From assembly GCA_017848205.1 (NCBI GenBank), contig JAGDDO010000551.1, positions 1 to 5,295 on the forward strand: a stretch of 5,295 bases of DNA, read 5' to 3'. The first letter of the stretch is position 1, and every line of letters begins with the position of its first letter. The notes beneath the pieces were generated by a model. It saw only the letters and a program-made list of their open reading frames with translations, did no database searches and was not told the origin of the DNA. Positions 1-4,934 of the stretch are shown here, one piece after another. Made by a program: the position numbers and the translations under genes. The DNA comes from Oscillospiraceae bacterium. GTDB taxonomy: Bacteria; Bacillota_A; Clostridia; Oscillospirales; Ruminococcaceae.

Positions 1-1
1 T

Positions 2-256
2 AACGCCGGAAAACTTCAGATGGCTTTCGTATTTACAAAGGGAATGTACAACGGATACATTAAGATTCACGGCGATAAAAGAATAAAAGGCGACGTAAAT
101 GAAGACGAAATCGTAAACAATGTGGATTTCATTTCTCTTATACGCATTGTACTTGGTATGACAGAGGATATTTCTCCGAGGGCCTCTGACCTGAATAAGG
201 ACGGCAAAGCGGATGTTCAGGATCTGATAGCGCTTAAAAAGATTCTGATCGCATAA
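2..256 (+). CDS. C-terminal fragment of a secreted dockerin-containing protein (5' end outside window)
   Basis: The frame is open to the left window edge, so only the last 84 residues are visible; the ATG at 20 is an internal methionine, not a start. A short stretch rich in aromatic and beta-type residues (ending YNGYIKI) is probably the last strand of a preceding module that I cannot name. It is followed by a type I dockerin with two calcium-binding repeats. Loop 1 (nt 92-127) has D, N, D, N, D at positions 1, 3, 5, 9, 12. Loop 2 (nt 188-223) has D, N, D, D, D at the same positions, and each is followed by a hydrophobic helix. Both loops look intact. Dockerins bind cohesins of scaffoldins, so this protein is expected outside the cell on a cellulosome, most likely as an enzyme or carbohydrate-binding protein of plant cell-wall breakdown. 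Its catalytic identity cannot be seen here. The TAA stop is at 254-256. Confidence 0.9.
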   Translation, partial: NAGKLQMAFVFTKGMYNGYIKIHGDKRIKGDVNEDEIVNNVDFISLIRIVLGMTEDISPRASDLNKDGKADVQDLIALKKILIA

Positions 257-270
257 ACACCGGAATAGTA

Positions 271-293
271 TCATTACGGTCTGAATGTAATGA
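271..293 (+). terminator. Weak hairpin after the dockerin gene
   Basis: A 7-bp perfect stem (TCATTAC at 271-277 with GTAATGA at 287-293) with a 9-nt loop lies 15 bp after the dockerin stop. It is AT-rich and lacks a real T-run (ATATCTT follows), so it is a marginal terminator candidate. I saw nothing else convincing in 294-373. Confidence 0.25.
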
Positions 294-370
294 ATATCTT
301 AATGCCGCTGAATTGAAACAATCTGTAACAGTTCCTGTTTAGCATTGACGTTTACTCAGGGCAGAACATG

Positions 371-413
371 AAAACAGCCTCCTGCCAGCATTTATCCGCC
401 GGCAGGAGGCTGT
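371..413 (-). terminator. Strong hairpin terminator of the HD-GYP remnant
   Basis: A perfect 13-bp GC-rich stem (374-386 with 401-413) encloses a 14-nt loop. Read on the minus strand it is followed by a short T-run from 374-371, and it starts 13 bp after the stop of the minus-strand HD-GYP remnant. The plus-strand side has no T-run, so it is oriented for the minus-strand gene, although it could also block read-through from the dockerin gene. Confidence 0.75.
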
Positions 414-426
414 CTGATTTATAGTC

Positions 427-720
427 TTAGTGTGTGTAATGAGGAATATCTTCGCCTCCTTTACCGTCAGGGTATCCTTTTCCGTCATAGCGTTCATGGT
501 GCCAGCGTGCCCCGATAGTCAGATCAGGACGGCTGTGTATTTCATCGAGAATATCGTATCCGATCACAGGATGGCTTTTAACGAGATCGTATTCATCCTG
601 TGTCAGTTTTTCCGGATTGTTGATAATCGTATCAGGTACGCCTATCTTTCCAACGTCGTGAAGCAGACCGTAAGTCAATATACGAACCTTTTGCAAATCG
701 TTTACATTGAAAATAAATAA
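427..720 (-). pseudogene. HD-GYP domain remnant (c-di-GMP phosphodiesterase family), truncated at both ends
   Basis: The minus-strand frame encodes about 97 residues with unmistakable HD-GYP motifs: LLHDVGKIGVPD (the HD pair at nt 655-660), KSHPVIGYDIL, and HHERYDGKGYPDG. In intact proteins this domain hydrolyses cyclic di-GMP using a metal centre built from these His and Asp residues. Recognisable family similarity begins near nt 705 and the frame is closed by a stop at 721-723. There is no ATG or GTG start and no Shine-Dalgarno site; the only candidate start is a TTG at 696 inside the domain. At the C-terminus it stops right after GEDIPHYTH, where the family normally continues into the helix carrying the next conserved Asp (AVADxxDA type). 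The N-terminal helices and any receiver or sensor part are also missing. The open frame without internal stops suggests fairly recent truncation. It is very unlikely to be an active enzyme. Confidence 0.85.
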
Positions 721-788
721 TTATTAGTACGTAAAACAGTAGTCTAATATACTTTTGTCGATTTTCGGTTTTCATATCAGAAAATCTG

Positions 789-817
789 TTGCCTGTGGTG
801 ATTGTTTATGGTAAAAT
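789..817 (+). promoter_or_regulatory. Predicted sigma70-type promoter for the YunG-like gene
   Basis: TTGCCT (789-794), a 17-bp spacer and TAAAAT (812-817) form a good -35/-10 pair, with TGG just before the -10 giving an extended -10. Transcription would start near 824, about 45 bp before the chosen start codon. The -10 overlaps the left edge of a dispersed repeat (813-845). Confidence 0.55.
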
Positions 818-845
818 TATAGAATGCAGCACGACTGGGCTGCCG
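813..845. repeat. Dispersed hairpin repeat, copy 1
   Basis: This 33-bp stretch matches 2173-2205 at 30 of 33 positions; the first 18 bases are identical and the differences are at 831, 835 and 838. It contains a GCAGC...GCTGC stem that is weaker than in copy 2. On the minus strand the hairpin is followed by ATTCTATAATTTT, a terminator-like tail. Here no intact minus-strand gene ends next to it. Confidence 0.8.
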
Positions 846-857
846 GAATTACAGGAC

Positions 858-863
858 AAGGAG
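858..863 (+). promoter_or_regulatory. Ribosome binding site of the YunG-like gene
   Basis: AAGGAG lies 5 nt before the ATG at 869 and 8 nt before the ATG at 872. It decides the start against the in-frame ATG at 824, which lies inside the dispersed repeat and has no ribosome binding site. Confidence 0.8.
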
Positions 864-868
864 TGAAA

Positions 869-1315
869 ATGATGAATTATAATTTCTACGGATGGGAAGG
901 GGCTTCGGTTCCACCGGTAAATGATGAATTTAAGAATATAAAAGATCCTCGTGAACTTTATGATATCCTTTCTGAAATATGGTGTGAGTACACATGTGCC
1001 CCGCGTCTTCGCAAGTTATGGAGTGCGGATAACAAAACACTTGGCCAGTGTGCGATAACAGCCTTTCTTGCACAGGATATTTTCGGAGGAAAGGTCTATG
1101 GTATTCTTCGAAGCGGCGGGAATTATCACTGCTACAACGTTGTCGGAGATGTGACGTTTGACCTTACCAGTGAGCAGTTCGGAGATGAAAAACTCGATTA
1201 CCGCGATAATCCGGAGCAGTTCCGTGAAGTTCACTTTGCAAAAACAGAAAAGTTTGAACGTTACAAATATCTTAAGTCTGATCTTAAGGATTATCTTTGC
1301 AGCAGAAACATTTGA
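869..1315 (+). CDS. YunG-like protein of unknown function, possible papain/transglutaminase-type fold
   Basis: This is a 148-residue soluble protein with no signal peptide or membrane segment. The core W51-S-x-D-N-x-T-L-G-Q-C61-A-I-T-A, then FGGKVYG, H87-C-Y-N and F-D98-L-T-x-x-Q-F resembles the small YunG family known from Bacillus subtilis and other Firmicutes, from my memory of the pattern. The family has no established function that I know of. A Cys, His and Asp in this order, each in a conserved-looking motif, would fit a papain-like or transglutaminase-like triad; that is inference. The start at 869 (or 872) is chosen for its AAGGAG site; an in-frame ATG at 824 would encode residues from the dispersed repeat. 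The gene has its own predicted promoter and is followed 26 bp later by the promoter of the methyltransferase gene, so it is probably monocistronic. I see no clear terminator behind it. Confidence 0.75.
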   Translation: MMNYNFYGWEGASVPPVNDEFKNIKDPRELYDILSEIWCEYTCAPRLRKLWSADNKTLGQCAITAFLAQDIFGGKVYGILRSGGNYHCYNVVGDVTFDLTSEQFGDEKLDYRDNPEQFREVHFAKTEKFERYKYLKSDLKDYLCSRNI

Positions 1316-1341
1316 TCACTGGAGTATTTTAAGTTATGCTA

Positions 1342-1370
1342 TTGACAAAACTGAAGTAATATGATAATAT
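1342..1370 (+). promoter_or_regulatory. Near-consensus sigma70-type promoter for the methyltransferase gene
   Basis: A perfect TTGACA (1342-1347), a 17-bp spacer and TAATAT (1365-1370) form a strong promoter. Transcription would start near 1377, leaving a leader of roughly 105 nt before the ATG at 1483. This is the best promoter in the window. Confidence 0.75.
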
Positions 1371-1398
1371 ATGAATAGATGAACATGTATTCATATAT
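1367..1398. promoter_or_regulatory. Perfect 11-bp inverted repeat over the -10 and start point (candidate operator)
   Basis: ATATATGAATA (1367-1377) and its exact reverse complement (1388-1398) are separated by 10 bp. The half-sites are centred 21 bp apart, about two helical turns, so a dimeric or tetrameric repressor could bind both on one face and block the promoter. The alternative is an AT-rich hairpin at the very 5' end of the transcript. No regulator gene is visible nearby. Confidence 0.5.
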
Positions 1399-1482
1399 CA
1401 TTTGGATTTCCTCCTCAGTTCTTTAAAACTTCGAAGATTTGGGGATCAGTAAATAAGTGTGTTAAAAGAAAGAAGGATCATT

Positions 1483-2091
1483 ATGTTTGGTACAAGTTTC
1501 TGGGATAAGATTGCTGGTGTTTACGATTTGTTTGAAAAAGCCTATAATCGCAGATGCTATGACAATACCGGCAGAAGAGTTGCAATGGAGATAGATAGAA
1601 ATGATATTGTACTCGAATGCGCCTGTGGTACGGGTTCAATAAGCAGACCTGTTGCAAAGAAATGCAGAAAGCTTATCGCAACCGATATGTCAGTGAATAT
1701 GATGAAACGTGCAAGGAAAAACTGTTCTGACTGCCGTAACATAATTTTCAGAAAAGCGAATATTATGTCGATAAAAGCCAGGGATAACACATTTGACAAG
1801 GTCATCGCCGGAAATGTTATCCATCTTCTTGACGAACCTTACAAGGCTGTTGACGAACTTCTCAGAGTATGTAAAAAAGGCGGAAAAGTCATTATCCCTA
1901 CTTATATCAACATGGAAAAACCGTCTGGCTCATTCCTGGTAAAACTGTTTGATTTTGCGGGTGCACACTTTACAAAGCAGTTTGACCGCAAGAGCTATAA
2001 AGAGTTCTTCATCAGCGGCGGATACGACGTTTCCTTTGATGTAGTCGAAGGAAAAATGCCATGTGCCATTGCGGTGATCACGAAGAAATAA
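1483..2091 (+). CDS. Class I SAM-dependent methyltransferase (UbiE/Methyltransf_11-like)
   Basis: The 202-residue protein carries the usual Rossmann-type methyltransferase signatures. Motif I is VLECACGTGS at residues 43-52. The acidic residue at the end of strand 2 (IATD, D68) should bind the ribose of S-adenosylmethionine. The FDKVIAGNVIHLLDEP segment (104-119) corresponds to motif IV and the following helix. RVCKKGGKVIIPTY (128-141) is the strand-5 region, and the C-terminal IAVITKK closes the sheet. It should transfer a methyl group from SAM in the cytoplasm; the substrate cannot be told, and a small molecule or lipid-like acceptor is only a guess from the UbiE-like look. The start is the ATG at 1483, with AAGAAGG about 7 nt upstream; an in-frame GTG at 1459 lacks such a site. 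The gene stands alone between its own strong promoter and a strong terminator. Many lysines and arginines make it basic. Confidence 0.85.
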   Translation: MFGTSFWDKIAGVYDLFEKAYNRRCYDNTGRRVAMEIDRNDIVLECACGTGSISRPVAKKCRKLIATDMSVNMMKRARKNCSDCRNIIFRKANIMSIKARDNTFDKVIAGNVIHLLDEPYKAVDELLRVCKKGGKVIIPTYINMEKPSGSFLVKLFDFAGAHFTKQFDRKSYKEFFISGGYDVSFDVVEGKMPCAIAVITKK

Positions 2092-2095
2092 CAGT

Positions 2096-2137
2096 TATCC
2101 CCCTGACTTTACGTGAAAGCAGGGGGATAGCTTTTGT
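2096..2137 (+). terminator. Rho-independent terminator of the methyltransferase gene
   Basis: A perfect 10-bp stem (TATCCCCCTG at 2096-2105 with 2120-2129) is extended inward by CTTT/AAAG after a one-base bulge, and is followed by CTTTTGTT. It starts 4 bp after the stop codon. Confidence 0.85.
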
Positions 2138-2150
2138 TATTAAAAGGTTA

Positions 2151-2176
2151 TTTTCGCCTCATACCTGAGGCGAAAA
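2151..2176. terminator. Second hairpin between convergent genes, probably bidirectional
   Basis: A perfect 11-bp stem (TTTTCGCCTCA at 2151-2161 with 2166-2176) has a 4-nt loop and A/T runs built into both ends of the stem, the layout of a bidirectional terminator. It lies between the convergent methyltransferase and GH9 genes and would serve mainly the minus-strand GH9 gene, which ends 33 bp to its right. Confidence 0.75.
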
Positions 2177-2205
2177 TTATAGAATGCAGCTCGAATGAGC
2201 TGCCG
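2173..2205. repeat. Dispersed hairpin repeat, copy 2, just behind the GH9 stop codon
   Basis: This is the partner of 813-845 (30 of 33 bases equal). This copy forms a perfect 7-bp hairpin, GCAGCTC (2186-2192) with GAGCTGC (2197-2203) and a GAAT loop. On the minus strand the hairpin begins 6 bp after the GH9 stop codon and is followed by ATTCTATAATTTT, so it can work as the first of two terminators for that gene. Confidence 0.8.
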
Positions 2206-2208
2206 CCA

Positions 2209-4542
2209 TCACTTACCTAAAACAAGCTCCTTAAGGAGAATAAGATCCTTTATATTGACCTTCTTGTCTGAGTTAAAGTCGAACATCATCTTTGCGTCTT
2301 CGGAAAGTTCCTTTTTACCTGAAAGATGCTGAACGAGGCGGAGTACCTGTGCTGCGTTGTACACCTTCTTTGGCTGTGTGCCGTCAGGTTCTGTACCGCC
2401 TACGAGGACGCCGTCGGCATATACGCAGACGTAGTCGCATTTTTCTGCAAGTTCGACACCGGCAACGATGTCATCGTACTCAGGACCGATATCCTTGATG
2501 CCCTTGCGGCTCGGGTCGTTTGACGGATCCCATTTGTCGCCGTAGTACATGCCGATGATGAGCTGATACTTCTTGTTTGAGTTTGCAATTGCGTAACCCG
2601 GCCATGATATCTCGACGTAGTAGATGTTGTCCTTGTATTTTACCGGTTTTGAAAGAACAGCTTCCTTGTCGTCAACTTCTGTCTGAACCTGGTCGTAGGT
2701 TTTCTGAAGAACGAATGATGACGGAATATCCTTGTTGTTTTCAAATTCCGATATATCGAAATAGTATCTTATTGAAAGATCATCGTGCGGTGTGAGTGAG
2801 TCAGTCTGAACGAAGAATGTGAGCTTGGTGGCACCTGCGCCGTCGCTTTCCTCCTGGTCAGAGCAGTAACCTGATACCCAGAAATTATCACCTGAGAAGA
2901 TCTGTGTGTCGTCTGTTTCTTCCTCCGGCGGGAAGTCTTCGTCCGGCTTCATTGTTTCATCGCCGTAGCGCAGATAAAGTGCGGCTGCCGCACCCGGAAT
3001 TGCTGCGTTGTAGTCGATGGTAACTTCGTTGTAGATCCAATCCTTGGTGATGTCGTTGTGTTTGTCGTCAGCATCAGGACCGCCGACAAGAGCGCCGTAG
3101 AGAACGTGCTTGTGCTTTGCAGTGTCTTCAGCCATTGTAAGACCGGATGCGGCTCTGTGATGAGGATACTTAGCTGAATTTTCAGCATATCCTACAACAT
3201 AGCAGCGGTCCTGCGGGTTGTCACCGATGATGTATTCCATCTGACCGAGAGCCCAGTCAGAGAATGTGTAGTCCTTGTTCTTTTCGTTGTAAAGATCCTT
3301 GCCCTTGTTGTATTTGTCGTATATAAGACCTGTAAGCTGAGCAGCTGTGTTATAACGTGCTGATCCCCATGTGTTGAGCCAGAAATATCCGGCAGGAGTA
3401 ATGGTACCTGCATCGCCGTTCATGGCAGCGTTCATGGATTTGGCCTGCATTTTCCAGAAGTCGATCTCTTCATACGGATTTCTTCCGGCAGCTTCGCGGT
3501 ATTCTTCCTTTACTTCAGGATAGATCTCCTGAATACGGCCGAGAAGTGTGCCGACGCCGTTCCACATATCGTTCCAGCAGAGAATATATCCCGGAGGAGC
3601 GTAGTAGTCAACGTAGCCGATGCTGTCTGCGATATATCTGTGATCCTTTGTGATGAGGTAGAGCCAGCAGGCAGCGAAGCAGTAGTCATCTTCCCATTTG
3701 TTTGATGTGTAGTATGACTTAGGACCGTCAGCACCGTCGCCGACTTTCTTTTTGTTTTCGGTAGCAAAATCAAAAAGTGCCTTTGAGTAGTCAAGACATT
3801 TTTTAGCGTATGCCGGATCGGTGTCCAGAAAATTATAATAGTTTATAGCAAGTGCGGCTGCACTTTCGGATACGTCATCTGTAGTCGGGATCTCGCTTGT
3901 GGCAAACCATGCCGGTCTTTCCATTGCGTCGATCTCAGGGGACTGCCAGTAAGCGTGGTCGATGTCACCGTCGCCGACCTGATAGCAGAATGCGATGACC
4001 TTTCCGTCATCATCACGGAATGTGCTTCTCATGAAGTAGTCGCAGAAGTAACGGCAGATAGTTTCAACATGGTCAGCCTGACCAGTCTTTTCATAGGCCT
4101 CACGGAATTCGTAGTATCCCCACGATACAGTTGAAGCAGCATATGCTTCAGGGAGACCGAACTTTACGTGGTCACCGGCATCGTGGAAACCGCCGGATAC
4201 GTCAACTGTGCCGTCACCGTCCGGATCGAGAACATCCTTGTATTTTTTGATGAACGAATCGGAAAGATTGGTGTGAGTCGAGTCAAGAGGTACCTTGGAG
4301 TCATAGACATGACAGTTGCCGCGCCATGAAAGAAGATTGTTTTCCTTAACGTCAGCACCGCACATATTTGCGTCATAGAAGTAGAGAGTGTGCTGAAGAA
4401 GCTTTGCCCAGTTATTCTGAGTCTCGTAGTAGTCAGCCTTGCCCGGTGTTGCTGCTGCAGAAACGAGTGCTGCAGATGATGAAGCTGCCATTGAAGCAGC
4501 AAGTACCGCAGACAGTGCCTTTCTGAATGTGTTCTTTTTCAT
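2209..4542 (-). CDS. Secreted cellulosomal GH9 cellulase with CBM3 and C-terminal dockerin
   Basis: The 777-residue protein should hydrolyse beta-1,4-glucan outside the cell. Residues 1 to about 30 are a Sec signal peptide (KKNTFRK, hydrophobic Ala/Ser-rich core, VSA-A cleavage region). The GH9 catalytic module spans about 35-527. D121 and D124 in DAGDHVKF match the water-holding and base aspartates of the family, H461-H462-R463 belongs to the conserved PHHRAASG motif, and E506 in NEVTIDYNA is the catalytic acid. An acidic linker (529-547) leads to a CBM3 (about 549-718) with LSIRYYFDISE and WDPSNDPS (671-678), ending VYADGVLVGGTEP. GH9 followed by CBM3c is typical of processive endoglucanases; assignment to subgroup c is inferred. 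A dockerin occupies about 719-777: repeat 2 (D755, N757, D759, N763, D766) is intact but repeat 1 (721-732) lacks the acidic ligands. The ATG at 4542 is preferred over ATGs at 4587 and 4575 because it follows the ribosome binding site and starts the signal peptide. Confidence 0.95.
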   Translation of the reverse strand: MKKNTFRKALSAVLAASMAASSSAALVSAAATPGKADYYETQNNWAKLLQHTLYFYDANMCGADVKENNLLSWRGNCHVYDSKVPLDSTHTNLSDSFIKKYKDVLDPDGDGTVDVSGGFHDAGDHVKFGLPEAYAASTVSWGYYEFREAYEKTGQADHVETICRYFCDYFMRSTFRDDDGKVIAFCYQVGDGDIDHAYWQSPEIDAMERPAWFATSEIPTTDDVSESAAALAINYYNFLDTDPAYAKKCLDYSKALFDFATENKKKVGDGADGPKSYYTSNKWEDDYCFAACWLYLITKDHRYIADSIGYVDYYAPPGYILCWNDMWNGVGTLLGRIQEIYPEVKEEYREAAGRNPYEEIDFWKMQAKSMNAAMNGDAGTITPAGYFWLNTWGSARYNTAAQLTGLIYDKYNKGKDLYNEKNKDYTFSDWALGQMEYIIGDNPQDRCYVVGYAENSAKYPHHRAASGLTMAEDTAKHKHVLYGALVGGPDADDKHNDITKDWIYNEVTIDYNAAIPGAAAALYLRYGDETMKPDEDFPPEEETDDTQIFSGDNFWVSGYCSDQEESDGAGATKLTFFVQTDSLTPHDDLSIRYYFDISEFENNKDIPSSFVLQKTYDQVQTEVDDKEAVLSKPVKYKDNIYYVEISWPGYAIANSNKKYQLIIGMYYGDKWDPSNDPSRKGIKDIGPEYDDIVAGVELAEKCDYVCVYADGVLVGGTEPDGTQPKKVYNAAQVLRLVQHLSGKKELSEDAKMMFDFNSDKKVNIKDLILLKELVLGK

Positions 4543-4554
4543 AAATATTATAAG

Positions 4555-4560
4555 CCTCCC
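4555..4560 (-). promoter_or_regulatory. Ribosome binding site of the GH9 gene
   Basis: GGGAGG on the minus strand lies 12 nt before the ATG at 4542, slightly far but strong. It falls inside the frame that would begin at 4587, which argues that the upstream in-frame ATGs are not used. Confidence 0.65.
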
Positions 4561-4602
4561 GGAGTCAGTATTCATTTCGTAAAACACTGATTCATTTATT
4601 TA

Positions 4603-4614
4603 ACGTGAGCACGT
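4603..4614. promoter_or_regulatory. Palindrome ACGTG-AG-CACGT in the GH9 leader
   Basis: Two perfect 5-bp arms with a 2-bp centre lie about 30 bp downstream of the predicted GH9 start point. An overlapping inverted repeat, GAGCA (4607-4611) with TGCTC (4618-4622), could form a small hairpin in the GH9 leader RNA. It is a candidate operator or leader hairpin; short palindromes also occur by chance. Confidence 0.3.
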
Positions 4615-4649
4615 CGCTGCTCCCGTTTTTACTGGTTTTTCTGAAAGAA

Positions 4650-4678
4650 ATTATACCACAGGACGCCGTAAAAGTCTA
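4650..4678 (-). promoter_or_regulatory. Predicted promoter of the GH9 gene
   Basis: On the minus strand, TAGACT (4678-4673), a 17-bp spacer and a perfect TATAAT (4655-4650) are present, with TGG before the -10 making it an extended -10. Transcription would start near 4643 and give a leader of about 100 nt. Confidence 0.65.
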
Positions 4679-4679
4679 T

Positions 4680-4691
4680 ACTGTAAACAGT
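4680..4691. promoter_or_regulatory. Palindrome ACTGT-AA-ACAGT just upstream of the GH9 -35
   Basis: Perfect 5-bp arms around AA lie directly upstream of the GH9 -35 box (about -37 to -48), the usual place for an activator site. Its other side is 37 bp upstream of the trkA-direction -35. The binding protein is unknown. Confidence 0.35.
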
Positions 4692-4727
4692 GAAATTGCC
4701 CGGAGCAGGCTGCAGTTCTGAAAAGCA

Positions 4728-4757
4728 TTGACGAATATGCATAAAATGTTGTATAAT
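4728..4757 (+). promoter_or_regulatory. Predicted promoter for trkA
   Basis: TTGACG (4728-4733), an 18-bp spacer and a perfect TATAAT (4752-4757) give a strong sigma70-type promoter. Transcription would start near 4764, so trkA would have an unusually long leader of about 170 nt that includes the nested repeat element at 4783-4906. Confidence 0.65.
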
Positions 4758-4782
4758 AATAAATTATAGTAAACACAAAAAA

Positions 4783-4906
4783 ATTCAGGGAAACACTGAT
4801 CAAAACGGAAATACGGCTTTGCCGTATTTCCGGATGGGGAGAATGAGGGGCTGAAGCCCCGTGCCCCGTGTCGATTTATGAATAGATCAGCGTTTCCTTA
4901 GTGAAT
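4783..4906. repeat. Nested inverted-repeat element in the trkA leader (MITE-like or structured RNA)
   Basis: Outer arms GGAAACACTGATC (4789-4801) and GATCAGCGTTTCC (4885-4897) pair at 12 of 13 positions, and ATTCA (4783-4787) pairs further out with TGAAT (4902-4906). Inside are a perfect 12-bp hairpin (4806-4817 with 4821-4832, TTT loop) and a GGGGC-TGAA-GCCCC hairpin (4848-4860), which is itself enclosed by GGGG (4836-4839) and CCCC (4864-4867). The whole folds into a closed multi-branched structure with no coding capacity. A miniature transposable element with terminal inverted repeats and a structured leader RNA both fit. No clear direct target duplication is visible at the ends. Confidence 0.7.
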
Positions 4907-4934
4907 AAACCAGACAGGATGATTTAAATATAAT

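Noticed and set aside
430..720. Plus-strand open frame opposite the HD-GYP remnant
   Set aside because: The minus-strand translation has clear HD-GYP motifs, while the plus-strand one has no recognisable similarity.
824..868. In-frame ATG at 824 as start of the YunG-like gene
   Set aside because: It has no ribosome binding site, lies inside the dispersed repeat and coincides with the predicted transcription start; AAGGAG points to 869 or 872.
3192..4502. Long secondary open frames on the minus strand inside the GH9 gene (such as 4164-4502 and 3192-3413)
   Set aside because: They are Thr/Ser-rich translations of the GH9 coding sequence in another frame, with no recognisable domain and no ribosome binding site.
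4545..4555. TATAAT-like sequence on the minus strand just before the GH9 start codon
   Set aside because: It lies between the ribosome binding site and the ATG, so a start there would lose the ribosome binding site; it is only AT-rich spacer.
4543..4587. ATGs at 4587 and 4575 as start of the GH9 gene
   Set aside because: They would put 11-15 mostly polar residues before the signal peptide and place the GGGAGG ribosome binding site inside the coding region.
4783..4906. c-di-AMP (ydaO-type) riboswitch upstream of trkA
   Set aside because: The position and gene would fit, but I cannot find the conserved segments of that class; the symmetric outer arms look more like an inverted-repeat element.
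4929..4934. TATAAT directly before the trkA ATG as a promoter
   Set aside because: There is no -35-like sequence about 17 bp upstream, and transcription would begin inside the gene. The promoter at 4728-4757 is far better.
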